A DNA stretch of 64,000 bases, taken from contig CAXBOO010000002.1 in NCBI GenBank assembly GCA_963977425.1, forward strand, positions 434,001-498,000. The letters are read 5' to 3'. Under the pieces are notes generated by a model, which saw only the letters and a list, made by a program, of their open reading frames with translations, was not told the origin of the DNA and searched no databases. How positions within the stretch are numbered: position 1 is the stretch's first letter; each line of letters opens with the position of its first letter. Made by a program: the position numbers and the translations under genes. This DNA comes from CAXBOO01 sp963977425. GTDB taxonomy: Bacteria > Bacteroidota > Bacteroidia > Flavobacteriales_D > Luteibaculaceae. Below, piece after piece: positions 24,456 to 33,020 of the stretch.

Positions 24456-25853
24456 TTAGATATGCAAAGCACGCTTTCCTGTAGCGTCTAAAGCTGCTTC
24501 TTTAAATGCTTCAGTAAAGGTTGGGTGAGCATGACATATGCGTGCAATATCTTCTGCACTCGCACGGTATTCCATAGCTACAACTGCTTCTGCAATCATA
24601 TCAGCGACACGTGGTCCAATCATATGAACTCCTAGTATTTCGTCGGTATCTGCATCGGTAAGTACTTTTACTGTACCGTCTAAGTCCATACTTGCTCTAG
24701 CTCTTCCAAGGGCTTTGAAAGGGAACGCACCAGATTTGTAAGCACGACCAGATTCTTTCAATTGCTCTTCTGTATATCCTACAGCAGCAACTTCTGGCCA
24801 AGTATATACAACACCAGGAATCAATAAGTGATTGATATGTGGTTTTTCGCCAGCAATATGCTCAGCCGCAAATACACCTTCTTCTTCGGCTTTGTGCGCC
24901 AACATGGCTCCCTTCACTACATCACCAATGGCATATACGTGAGGTAAAGCTGTTTGGAAAGTATCGTTTACGTTTACTCGACCTCTATCGTCGGTATTGA
25001 TACCAATGTTATCTAAACCTAATTTATCGGTATAGGCTTTTCTTCCTACAGCAACCAAACAAATATCGGCTTCAAAAACTTGCTCAACACCTTTTTTGTC
25101 GTCAGCTTTTACTACAACTTTATCGCCAACGTTTTCCACAGATTTTACTTTGTGGCTAAGCTTACTAACAATACCTTGTTTTTTAAGCACCTTGAATAAT
25201 TCTTTAGACAATGTTCCGTCCATAGTAGGGATTAACCTATCCATGAATTCTACAACGGTAACTTCTGTACCCAAACGAGAATAAACAGAGCCTAATTCTA
25301 GACCGATAACACCACCACCAATCACAACCATTTTCTTAGGAATTTCTTTCAACTCCAAGGCTTCGGTGCTGGTAATTATTCTTTCGTAATCTAATTTTAT
25401 GAATGGCAAACTAGCCGCTTCAGAGCCTGTAGCAATGATGATATGCTTGCTTTCAATTTCTTGTTTTTTTCCGTCGTTATCAACTTCAACAACATGGGCA
25501 CTTTTAAACGAACCAAAACCTGTAAGTACATCGATGTTGTTTTTCTTCATCAAAAACTCAATACCACCAACAGTTTGCTCTACAACACCATTTTTACGGG
25601 CAATCATTTGTTTGAAGTCGATTTTTGGCGCTCCAACTTTGATACCGTGTTCAGCAAAATGCTTGGTAGCATTGTAATAATGCTCAGAAGAATCAAGAAG
25701 CGCTTTAGAAGGTATACAACCTACGTTAAGGCAAGTTCCACCTAAAGATTTTTTTTCAATAATTGCAGTTTTGAATCCTAATTGGGCACTTCGGATAGCT
25801 GCTATATAGCCTCCGGGACCTGAACCTATTACGGTTACATCGTACTTTGTCAT
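24456..25853 (-). CDS. lpdA: Dihydrolipoyl dehydrogenase (E3 / L-protein)
   Basis: Reoxidises dihydrolipoamide in the pyruvate and 2-oxoglutarate dehydrogenase complexes and in the glycine cleavage system, whose P-protein is encoded at 48062. The 465 residues include an FAD-binding GSGPGGYIAA at 10-19, the redox disulfide C41/C46 in GGTCLNVGCIPSK, the NAD-binding GGGVIGLELGSVYSRLG, the second FAD motif VYAIGDVV, and a C-terminal dimerisation domain with HAHPTFTE that supplies the catalytic His and Glu. The usual length is about 465-475. A small inverted repeat (24420-24441) lies between this gene and hemH. Confidence 0.97.
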   Translation of the reverse strand: MTKYDVTVIGSGPGGYIAAIRSAQLGFKTAIIEKKSLGGTCLNVGCIPSKALLDSSEHYYNATKHFAEHGIKVGAPKIDFKQMIARKNGVVEQTVGGIEFLMKKNNIDVLTGFGSFKSAHVVEVDNDGKKQEIESKHIIIATGSEAASLPFIKLDYERIITSTEALELKEIPKKMVVIGGGVIGLELGSVYSRLGTEVTVVEFMDRLIPTMDGTLSKELFKVLKKQGIVSKLSHKVKSVENVGDKVVVKADDKKGVEQVFEADICLVAVGRKAYTDKLGLDNIGINTDDRGRVNVNDTFQTALPHVYAIGDVVKGAMLAHKAEEEGVFAAEHIAGEKPHINHLLIPGVVYTWPEVAAVGYTEEQLKESGRAYKSGAFPFKALGRARASMDLDGTVKVLTDADTDEILGVHMIGPRVADMIAEAVVAMEYRASAEDIARICHAHPTFTEAFKEAALDATGKRALHI

Positions 25854-25885
25854 ATCGCTTTTTGAACTTCTGCGAAGTTAAAAAA

Positions 25886-27547
25886 TTACTTTGCTCTCGC
25901 CACTTTTTCACGCATGCTTTGACTGATATTTATCAGCAATAGCATTACAGCAACAAATGAAGCCAATCGACCTAAATAATCTCCAAAACGAGCATAAAAA
26001 GTCATTTGGTTTTCTTCTCGGATATTTCCTATTAAAACGGTTTTCTCGTCGTATTTGGTTTGAGACACCAATTCTCCTTCAGGATTAATTATTGCCGACA
26101 CCCCAGTATTGGCAGAACGTACAACCCACCTTCTATTTTCAATAGCCCGAATTTGAGACAACATTAAATGTTGTTTATGCCCTGCACTATTGCCCCACCA
26201 AGCATCGTTGGTTATCACCCCCAAAACAGTTGCTCCATTGCGAACAAATTCAGACACATACGCACCATAAATGCTTTCAAAACAAATAATAGGAGCAATT
26301 TTGACACCTGTATACTCCGATTCAAACACCGATCTTTCTGATTGCGTCCCCAACCCGCCTGTGGTACCTCCAAGATTTAACGCTATATTCTTAAAATGTT
26401 TAAAAAACGATGAAAAAGGTGTTGTTTCTACCCCTGGAACCAACTTGCTTTTATGGTAAATGGCATCGCTTACCTTGGTTTGATACAATGCAGCATTGTA
26501 CGATCGATAATACAATCCTGTACCAGATATTGGCCTATTGATAAAGCTAGCTTCAGTTCCCTTAGGCATCAAGCTATCTGAGCTCATACCTATCAGCACA
26601 TCGGCATTTTTATCGTGCACCAAACTTGTTCGTAGTACTCGAGCAGAATAACTGCTGCTTATGGTATTTTCCCACAAACCAACAGGCACATATTCGTCTC
26701 CCATTTTATTCAAATGAGTACGCTCTTGCAACGTAGTTTCTGGAAAAACATACAATTGTGCGGAAGGTGCTTTTTCATTCACCAATTCCAACAACTCCTC
26801 TAATTGAACTTGCGTGCTTTTACCCGAAAATTTTTCTGTGTAGGGATCGACATTAGGCTGCACCAATGCAATTGAAATAGATTTAGAATTTGGTGTAGGC
26901 ACATAATCAATAGACGATGACCATATCAAAGGCACACTAATAATTAGGATTTTTGAAACCGCTTTTATCCCAATCCACGATTTTGGGTATTTGCCTTTTT
27001 TAATGAACAAAACCAGTTTTAGCAAACTGAAATTGGCCAACAGCACCCATACCGAACCTCCTAAAACACCCGTATAGGCATAAAATTGAATGATGCTTGG
27101 TGATGATGCGAATACATTTCCCAACTGAAACCACGGAAAAGATAAATCCCAATCGAGATGAAAATATTCGTAGGCTATCCAAAAAGCAAAGAGTGTGAAC
27201 AATCGCATATTGATTTTTCCACGCAGACTAAAACGCAGAGCCAAATGCCACGCTAAAGCCATCGAAGTAGAATTAACCACTGCAGGCATAAAGTAAGAGA
27301 AAAACTTAGCCCCAAAACCACCTTCTACATTGAATAGCCAATAAATACTGAATAAATGCCAAACAAAAAATGTGAGGTAAGGATATAGAAAACTTGTTTT
27401 AGCAGGATTTTCACTCTCAAAATCTATCCACAACAAAGGCAATAATGCAACAAAAACAAGCGGCGTTAGCGAACCAATAAAAGGCCATGAAGCGGATAAA
27501 AGCACGCCAGATAATAAAGAAAGAATAAGTTTTTGTTTGGTTTGCAT
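25886..27547 (-). CDS. lnt: Apolipoprotein N-acyltransferase
   Basis: Adds the third acyl chain to the N-terminal Cys of lipoproteins in the inner membrane; several lipoproteins in this window would be clients. The 553-residue protein has seven or eight N-terminal helices (about 7-215) and one near the C-terminus (about 525-545) around a periplasmic nitrilase domain (about 224-510). The catalytic triad fits E270 (VFPETT), K366 (YHKSKLVP) and C422 (IICFESIYG). The NDAWWGNSAGHKQH motif and RAIENRRWVVRSANTGVSA are also typical. A TAAATTTG -7 element at 27562-27569 on the minus strand lies just upstream of the ATG. Confidence 0.95.
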   Translation of the reverse strand: MQTKQKLILSLLSGVLLSASWPFIGSLTPLVFVALLPLLWIDFESENPAKTSFLYPYLTFFVWHLFSIYWLFNVEGGFGAKFFSYFMPAVVNSTSMALAWHLALRFSLRGKINMRLFTLFAFWIAYEYFHLDWDLSFPWFQLGNVFASSPSIIQFYAYTGVLGGSVWVLLANFSLLKLVLFIKKGKYPKSWIGIKAVSKILIISVPLIWSSSIDYVPTPNSKSISIALVQPNVDPYTEKFSGKSTQVQLEELLELVNEKAPSAQLYVFPETTLQERTHLNKMGDEYVPVGLWENTISSSYSARVLRTSLVHDKNADVLIGMSSDSLMPKGTEASFINRPISGTGLYYRSYNAALYQTKVSDAIYHKSKLVPGVETTPFSSFFKHFKNIALNLGGTTGGLGTQSERSVFESEYTGVKIAPIICFESIYGAYVSEFVRNGATVLGVITNDAWWGNSAGHKQHLMLSQIRAIENRRWVVRSANTGVSAIINPEGELVSQTKYDEKTVLIGNIREENQMTFYARFGDYLGRLASFVAVMLLLINISQSMREKVARAK

Positions 27548-27561
27548 GCCTTAGTTTTTGG

Positions 27562-27569
27562 CAAATTTA
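27562..27569 (-). promoter_or_regulatory. Candidate -7 element of the lnt-led operon
   Basis: TAAATTTG on the minus strand matches TAnnTTTG, 14 nt upstream of the lnt ATG in the lnt/pssA divergent gap. The -33 part is not convincing. Confidence 0.4.
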
Positions 27570-27582
27570 TACTTTCAGCGCA

Positions 27583-28266
27583 ATGAAAATTTTAAAGCAC
27601 CTTCCCAATCTGCTCACTTTACTAAATGCAGCCTTTGGTTTTTTAGCTATAGTTGAGCTTTTTGGAGAGCAATCGATTACGAAACTTTGCCTATTCTTTG
27701 GTTTGGGTTTGCTTATGGATGTAGCGGATGGAGCTGTTGCTAGACTGCTTAAAGTAAGCTCCGAATTAGGCACACAACTCGATTCCTTGGCAGATGTAAT
27801 TAGTTTCGGATTATTTCCGGCAGCATTGCTTTACCATTTATTCATCGAGCAATGGCCAACACTAGCATTGATTCTGTCTTGCGTAACTATTTCTGCTGCA
27901 GTATTGCGTTTGGCTAAGTTCAATTTAAAAACAGATCATGTCCCGGGTTTTTTCACAGGAATGCCTACGCCTGCATTTGCTGCCTTAGCATTTATACTTT
28001 TTATAATTCAGTTAAGTGGTGCTGATGATTTTTCAGGCCATTTCTTTCCAATCATATTAGGTTTCTATTTAGTTTTTCTACTCAATAGCCAAATTAAATT
28101 CCTGAATTTCAAACCAAAACAGTTCAATTCCAAAACCTTAAGTACGCGAATTGCCTTTGTTCTATCATTTGTTGCAATACTCGTGTATCCAACCTTCATA
28201 AGCTTGGTAATTATTTTACTTTTGTACCACATTATATCAGCTATAGCATACCGAATTGAATTATGA
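27583..28266 (+). CDS. pssA: CDP-diacylglycerol-serine O-phosphatidyltransferase
   Basis: Makes phosphatidylserine from CDP-DAG and serine, feeding Psd (1237-1899) to give phosphatidylethanolamine. The 227-residue membrane protein has about six to eight hydrophobic segments. It carries the full CDP-alcohol phosphotransferase signature in MDVADGAVARLLK...GTQLDSLADVI, with the D-x2-D-G-x2-A-R spacing and the two downstream Asp. The N-terminal LKHLPNLLTLLN is also characteristic. The ATG is 35 nt from the divergent lnt start. Its stop overlaps the purS start by 4 nt (ATGA). Confidence 0.94.
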   Translation: MKILKHLPNLLTLLNAAFGFLAIVELFGEQSITKLCLFFGLGLLMDVADGAVARLLKVSSELGTQLDSLADVISFGLFPAALLYHLFIEQWPTLALILSCVTISAAVLRLAKFNLKTDHVPGFFTGMPTPAFAALAFILFIIQLSGADDFSGHFFPIILGFYLVFLLNSQIKFLNFKPKQFNSKTLSTRIAFVLSFVAILVYPTFISLVIILLLYHIISAIAYRIEL

Positions 28267-28514
28267 AATACATCGCGGAAATTGACATCATGCCACAAGA
28301 AGCCATTTTAGATCCACAAGGTAAAGCTGTATCAAGCGGTTTACTTAACCTAGGACTGTCTGGTTTGAGCAATGCAAGAATTGGTAAGCACATACGCTTA
28401 GAAGTAGAAGCGGCTAACGAAGCTGATGCTATGGCTATGGCTCAAAAAGCTTGCGACGAAATGTTGTGCAATAAAATAATGGAATACTCTAAAATTTCTA
28501 TTACTCAGGCCTAA
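28263..28514 (+). CDS. purS: Phosphoribosylformylglycinamidine synthase subunit PurS
   Basis: An 83-residue small subunit of the split FGAM synthase PurS-PurL-PurQ of purine synthesis, acting as a structural adaptor that allows ammonia transfer. The family pattern is clear: an IMPQEAILDPQGKAVSSGL start, LGLSGLSNARIGKHIRLEVEA, and CDEMLCNKIMEYSKISI at the end. purL and purQ are not in the window. The start overlaps the pssA stop by 4 nt, an unexpected pairing of phospholipid and purine genes. It converges with a secreted unknown at 28516. Confidence 0.92.
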   Translation: MKYIAEIDIMPQEAILDPQGKAVSSGLLNLGLSGLSNARIGKHIRLEVEAANEADAMAMAQKACDEMLCNKIMEYSKISITQA

Positions 28515-28515
28515 T

Positions 28516-29016
28516 CTAAGGTCTCAAGTCTAGAATTTTCACTTCCTTTTTCCCTGGAGATAATTTCACCCAGTGGTTTCGGTGTGCCTTGATGGCAAAA
28601 TGCAATACTTCTGAGGTTAATAGAACCGGCAATGCCGAACTATGAACTATAGGTGAGTCGTTATTGATTAAGCCATTAAACGCACTTATTCCAAAATACA
28701 GCTTACCACCATAAAAAGTAGCTTGTTCTAACGACGCCCATAAGCCTCGTCTAGGAATTGATATTTTTCCTATATCATTGACGTTCATTCTATCGCCTTG
28801 CGGAAAAATAAGAACGCCTGAACAATCAACATTTACTTGACCTTCTAACCTAAATTTGTTACCCAAACTATCCGGCTTGGATTGCACCTTGATGTAATCA
28901 CCAGTATAAATTCTGGTTCTATTACCTTTAGATAGTTTATCCAATACTGCCATGCACTGCGCCTGTGTTTGGCTATAACTTATTAGTACAATTAAAAGAA
29001 GCAGTATTTTTTTCAT
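28516..29016 (-). CDS. Secreted protein of unknown function
   Basis: A 166-residue protein with a clear Sec signal peptide (hydrophobic 4-15, cleavage after TQAQ at about residue 20). The mature part is mostly predicted beta structure, with DKLSKGNRTRIYTGDYIKVQSK at the start and IGKISIPRRGLWASLEQATFYGGKLYF in the middle. I recognise no named family. Its ATG overlaps the lptB stop (TAATG), so it is expressed with the kdsD-tatC-DUF5686-lptB run. An envelope role, perhaps in LPS or outer-membrane biogenesis, is inferred only from that. Confidence 0.7.
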   Translation of the reverse strand: MKKILLLLIVLISYSQTQAQCMAVLDKLSKGNRTRIYTGDYIKVQSKPDSLGNKFRLEGQVNVDCSGVLIFPQGDRMNVNDIGKISIPRRGLWASLEQATFYGGKLYFGISAFNGLINNDSPIVHSSALPVLLTSEVLHFAIKAHRNHWVKLSPGKKEVKILDLRP

Positions 29017-29747
29017 TACACGTTTCGTTTGAGTTCAAAGTTCTTTCCAAGATACACTTTTCGAACATTCTCATCAGCAGCCAAATCCTCAGCTGTTCCA
29101 GACTTCAATATATTTCCTTCAAAAAGCAAATACGCTTTATCGGTAATGGACAACGTTTCTTGAACATTGTGATCGGTAATCAATATTCCGATGTTCTTTT
29201 CTTTCAACGAATAAATGATGCTCTGAATATCTTCAACTGCTATTGGATCTACTCCTGCAAACGGCTCATCCAATAATATAAAACTCGGACTAGTCGCCAA
29301 TGTTCTTGCAATTTCAGTACGACGTCTTTCGCCACCTGATAGAGAATCTCCTTTGTTTTTTCGAATATGTGTTAAACTAAACTCATTCAACAAACTTTCT
29401 AGTTTTTCCAACTGTTGAGCTTTGTTAAGATTGGTCATCTCCAAAACAGCCAAAATATTGTTTTCAACTGTTAGCTTTCTAAAAACAGATGCTTCTTGTG
29501 GTAAGTAACCAATGCCTTTTTTTGCTCGGGCATACATCGGCATGGACGAAATATCTTCACCATCTAAATATATTTTACCACCATCGGCTTTTACTAAGCC
29601 AACAATCATATAAAAACTGGTTGTTTTTCCGGCTCCATTTGGTCCTAAAAGCCCAACAATTTGACCTTGTTCAACTACAATGTCCACTCCCTTTACTACG
29701 GTGCGGCTTTTGTATTTCTTTATAAGTGCTTTGGCTTCTAATCGCAT
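29016..29747 (-). CDS. lptB: LPS export ABC transporter ATP-binding protein LptB
   Basis: The 243-residue ATPase of the LptB2FG complex, which extracts LPS from the inner membrane and drives it to the outer membrane. Walker A is GPNGAGKTTSFYMIVGL, the Q-loop is YLPQEASVFRKLTVENN, the ABC signature is SLSGGERRRTEIARTLA, and Walker B with the catalytic Glu is FILLDEPFAGVDPIAVEDIQ. ITDHNVQETLSITDKAYLL holds the switch His and is characteristic of LptB. The start is the ATG at 29747, 1 nt after the DUF5686 stop; a start further upstream would run into that gene without family support. LptF/G and LptC genes are elsewhere. Confidence 0.95.
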   Translation of the reverse strand: MRLEAKALIKKYKSRTVVKGVDIVVEQGQIVGLLGPNGAGKTTSFYMIVGLVKADGGKIYLDGEDISSMPMYARAKKGIGYLPQEASVFRKLTVENNILAVLEMTNLNKAQQLEKLESLLNEFSLTHIRKNKGDSLSGGERRRTEIARTLATSPSFILLDEPFAGVDPIAVEDIQSIIYSLKEKNIGILITDHNVQETLSITDKAYLLFEGNILKSGTAEDLAADENVRKVYLGKNFELKRNV

Positions 29748-29748
29748 A

Positions 29749-32214
29749 CTAAAACTTGAACTGGAATTTAGCTCTAATACCGTAACGAACAATATTAGGA
29801 TTATCTAAATACGACAAACGATACAATCCTTCTAAACGAAGAAATTTAAATATATTTTCTATTCCTATAGAAGCTTCTAAATACGGTTTCTTCTCAAGTG
29901 TATTGATAAAATCTGGCAAACCTGTTTCTACTTCCGGATTCAATTTATATCGACCATAAACCGCTTTAGCTGTCACCAATTCTCTCCATTTCAGCTTTTT
30001 AAGCAATGGCACTCTATTTAAGAAAAAGCCTTGAAAATGGTGCTCGCCATATAAAGCTATAAAATCAGTACTTACAAATTCAAAAAAGTTCATGGTATTG
30101 AAAGCGTCTTGTTGTAAGAAAAATGTTTCGTTTCCTACGTGCACTTCCTGCAACGGATAAGGTGCATTCCCCCAAGTTTTACCACCCTCAACTTTCCAAC
30201 TCAAGTCACCAAAAATTCCTAATGGTGTTGTATGCTGAACCGACAATCGCAATTTTTGATATTCGAAATCGCCATAGGTTGGCATTTTCACACCAAAGGT
30301 TAAACTCCCTTGTATTACAGGATAGTCCGACCCCAAACTGATGCGATCAAATTCTCCTTCCACGAATTTTTCTCGGTAAGCAAATCGTGTACCAATGGTC
30401 ACTTCCGACAAGCTAATCAAATCGTTTTCACCTCTAGTGGTATCACGACTATTGCCTCTAATTACACCCGCAAAACTTAACGACCCTAAAGCCTTCAAAT
30501 CGGTATGTCTTGCACCTATTTCGGAAGAAAACCCTGGCTGCCATTCTCTAGACAATGACATTCCAAAAGTGCTTTCTAAACTCAATTTTGTAGCCGGATT
30601 TCTTCTAAAAGCGGAAGAGAAAACATTGTCTTGATCAATAGAATTACTGCTTTGTCCAAGTTGAACTATATCTTTTGAGTACTTGGCTTTTAAAATGGTT
30701 CTTGGCGACTTATCTAGAAAATAAAATGTGCTTAAACCATATTTCCATTTCTTATCCAACAAACCATACGCGCCGAAACCTTCTATAGCTAATCGCGTTG
30801 AGAATTTATTACTTGTTCGCATTCCAAATCGAAAACGATTTCCCTCAACTGGGTTGTATGAATACAGTTTACTATAAGGTCCCAATTCAACATTCCCGAT
30901 AACTTTATACCCTGTAAATACTATCTGAATAAGTTCTAGATATGTATTGAATTTGGGCACCGTTTTTAGTGAATCTACCATCGTATAAACCTTCAATTCT
31001 GAAGTTGATAGCGATTCGTGACGTGCTTCTGCCCAAAAGTCTTTGGTTTTCATTTTATGATCATCCAAAACCTCGGTTGGCCTAGCAGCATCAAAAAAAT
31101 CAGGGTCTTTGGGTTGGTTGATGGTGTAGTTCTGATAAGAAGATGTTTTCTTTCCGAACATCCCCATAGCTTTATCACCAAGACTAAAATCCACCAACAG
31201 TTTATCGCGTTTCAACAACCAATGTTCATCCTGATACAAGAAATCTTGCTCAAACATAAACGAACGAATAAAGTTGACGTTAGCATCTTCTGACATCTCA
31301 GCAGAAATACTAGCTACTGCATAAGTTTCGGCGTCGACATACAAATCACCAGAAAACAAAGGTTCTCCAAATCGTTTTGGAACAAAGCGCAACTGAAAGG
31401 TCTTACGCCCTTCTACCGCTATGCTATCCAATAAATAATATCGATAATAAATCAGTCCACCGGCAGCTATGGGAGAGATAAAACTTCTACCAAACAAACG
31501 AACGTTATTGTCGTAAATATCAATAGACTGATACATTTCACCTAAGACAGACGTAACTGATTCGTTTTCCAAACCACTTACTTTAGTGGCTTTAACAATC
31601 TCTTTTTTCAAACGTGGATCGCGACGGTAATAAAAATCGGACAGAGATTCTGACAAGAAAATGGGTAAATAATTTTTCCCGTTAGTAGTATCCATATTCT
31701 CGAACATAAACTGGAAAGGACGCATCACCTTTCGGTTCTGAAAATCCTCGCTTATGTTGTTCATATCGAACTCCAACTTATTGTATATCTCAACTTCGTA
31801 AGCGCCTAATTTATCCGGTGCATTTTTAGATCGATTAGAAATAACAGCCTTAATAATCGGAATGGCTGGATTCTCTTTTTTTGGTCGAGCTTTGATTTCA
31901 ACCGCTTTTAAATTGACTTGATTGGTTTTTAATTCAATCGTAAAATTGGATTTAGGAATATCAGATTTAGCAATGGCAAAAGCACTATATCCAATGCAGC
32001 TAATAATTAGTGTATCCTTTGGGTTGATGGAATTTTTAATTACAAATTTCCCCTCAAAATCGGTAATTGCTCCAATTGATGTGCCTTTAAATACTAGAGT
32101 CGCAAAGGGAACTGGCTCCCTGGTTTCGAAATCTAACACGGTACCCTCAACCGTTTGAGAGATGGCTGTAAAACCAAAAAACAGCAGCAACAATGTGACT
32201 AAAAACTGCCTCAT
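29749..32214 (-). CDS. DUF5686 outer-membrane protein with carboxypeptidase-regulatory-like domain
   Basis: An 821-residue protein with a signal peptide (cleavage near residue 19 after TAISQ). A CarboxypepD_reg-like beta-sandwich domain follows (about 21-110: VEGTVLDFETREPVPFATLVFKGTSIGAITDFEGKF pattern). The long DUF5686 region has many aromatic beta strands and ends in an outer-membrane barrel with terminal strand YGIRAKFQFKF. The N-terminal domain is shared with SusC/TonB-type receptors, but no TonB box or plug is evident. DUF5686 function is unknown. The gene overlaps tatC by 1 nt and precedes lptB by 1 nt, suggesting an outer-membrane assembly or LPS-related job. Confidence 0.85.
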   Translation of the reverse strand: MRQFLVTLLLLFFGFTAISQTVEGTVLDFETREPVPFATLVFKGTSIGAITDFEGKFVIKNSINPKDTLIISCIGYSAFAIAKSDIPKSNFTIELKTNQVNLKAVEIKARPKKENPAIPIIKAVISNRSKNAPDKLGAYEVEIYNKLEFDMNNISEDFQNRKVMRPFQFMFENMDTTNGKNYLPIFLSESLSDFYYRRDPRLKKEIVKATKVSGLENESVTSVLGEMYQSIDIYDNNVRLFGRSFISPIAAGGLIYYRYYLLDSIAVEGRKTFQLRFVPKRFGEPLFSGDLYVDAETYAVASISAEMSEDANVNFIRSFMFEQDFLYQDEHWLLKRDKLLVDFSLGDKAMGMFGKKTSSYQNYTINQPKDPDFFDAARPTEVLDDHKMKTKDFWAEARHESLSTSELKVYTMVDSLKTVPKFNTYLELIQIVFTGYKVIGNVELGPYSKLYSYNPVEGNRFRFGMRTSNKFSTRLAIEGFGAYGLLDKKWKYGLSTFYFLDKSPRTILKAKYSKDIVQLGQSSNSIDQDNVFSSAFRRNPATKLSLESTFGMSLSREWQPGFSSEIGARHTDLKALGSLSFAGVIRGNSRDTTRGENDLISLSEVTIGTRFAYREKFVEGEFDRISLGSDYPVIQGSLTFGVKMPTYGDFEYQKLRLSVQHTTPLGIFGDLSWKVEGGKTWGNAPYPLQEVHVGNETFFLQQDAFNTMNFFEFVSTDFIALYGEHHFQGFFLNRVPLLKKLKWRELVTAKAVYGRYKLNPEVETGLPDFINTLEKKPYLEASIGIENIFKFLRLEGLYRLSYLDNPNIVRYGIRAKFQFKF

Positions 32215-33017
32215 TAAACCGCTTTATTTTTTATAACTCTGCGCGCAATTAGTATGCTGATTTCGTACAAAAACATAACCGGAATAGTCACCAATATTTG
32301 ACTCATTACATCAGGAGGTGTAATAATAGCCGATAATACAAGTACTATAACCAATGCATGTTTTCTATACGTTTTCAACAACTCAGGTGTTACAAATCCC
32401 AATTTCGCTAAGAAATAAATAAGGATAGGCAATTGAAAAATCAATCCACTTGCCAATGTAACCGAACTTACTGTTGTAATAAAACTGTTGAGGTTTATTT
32501 GGTTTGCCACCAACTCACTGACTTGATATCCACCTAAAAACAAAACGGATAATGGAGCAATTAAATAATACCCAAACAACACACCTGCGGCGAACAAAAA
32601 AGATGAAAAGAAAACAACTCCGCGTGTAGATTTTATTTCGCCTTTAGTTAGACCAGGTTTTAAAAACAACCAAACTTGAGTGATAAGAAAAGGAAAAGAA
32701 ATTATTACCCCACCAATTAGCGACACCATAATATGGGTACTTAACTGGCCAGACATAGAGATGTTTTGCAACACAAAATCAAATGATTCGAAACAAAACG
32801 AATCTCCCAAATGCAGCATTTGAGAAAAACTACAAAGCCATCTGTATGTGACAAAATCGACGCTTTTCGGTCCAAATATGACCACATCAAACACCCAACT
32901 TTTGGCTATGAAAGCCACAACTGCGCCAATAATGATGGCTATGAACGCATATATAACTCTCCACCTAAGTTCTTCTAGATGGTCTAGGAAAGACATTTCT
33001 TCTTGCTTATCGGCCAT
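32214..33017 (-). CDS. tatC: Sec-independent protein translocase TatC
   Basis: The twin-arginine signal-peptide receptor of the Tat export system, in the inner membrane. The 267 residues have six helices. The N-terminus MSFLDHLEELRWRVIYAF holds the conserved HLEELR motif. The F-x-x-x-P-G-L-T-x-x-E motif appears as WLFLKPGLTKGEIKS, and the loop region near LSAIITPPDVMSQI is typical. An extended first periplasmic loop (about 45-95, with two Cys and several acidic residues) is present, as in other Bacteroidota. tatA/tatB are not in the window. It follows kdsD by 3 nt. Confidence 0.95.
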   Translation of the reverse strand: MADKQEEMSFLDHLEELRWRVIYAFIAIIIGAVVAFIAKSWVFDVVIFGPKSVDFVTYRWLCSFSQMLHLGDSFCFESFDFVLQNISMSGQLSTHIMVSLIGGVIISFPFLITQVWLFLKPGLTKGEIKSTRGVVFFSSFLFAAGVLFGYYLIAPLSVLFLGGYQVSELVANQINLNSFITTVSSVTLASGLIFQLPILIYFLAKLGFVTPELLKTYRKHALVIVLVLSAIITPPDVMSQILVTIPVMFLYEISILIARRVIKNKAV

Positions 33018-33020
33018 ATT

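Noticed and set aside
25854..25885. Hairpin between lpdA and lnt (AACTTC...GAAGTT with T/A flanks)
   Set aside because: The flanking tracts are T before and A after the stem on both strands, so it cannot be a standard terminator. It may be only an AT-rich inverted repeat.
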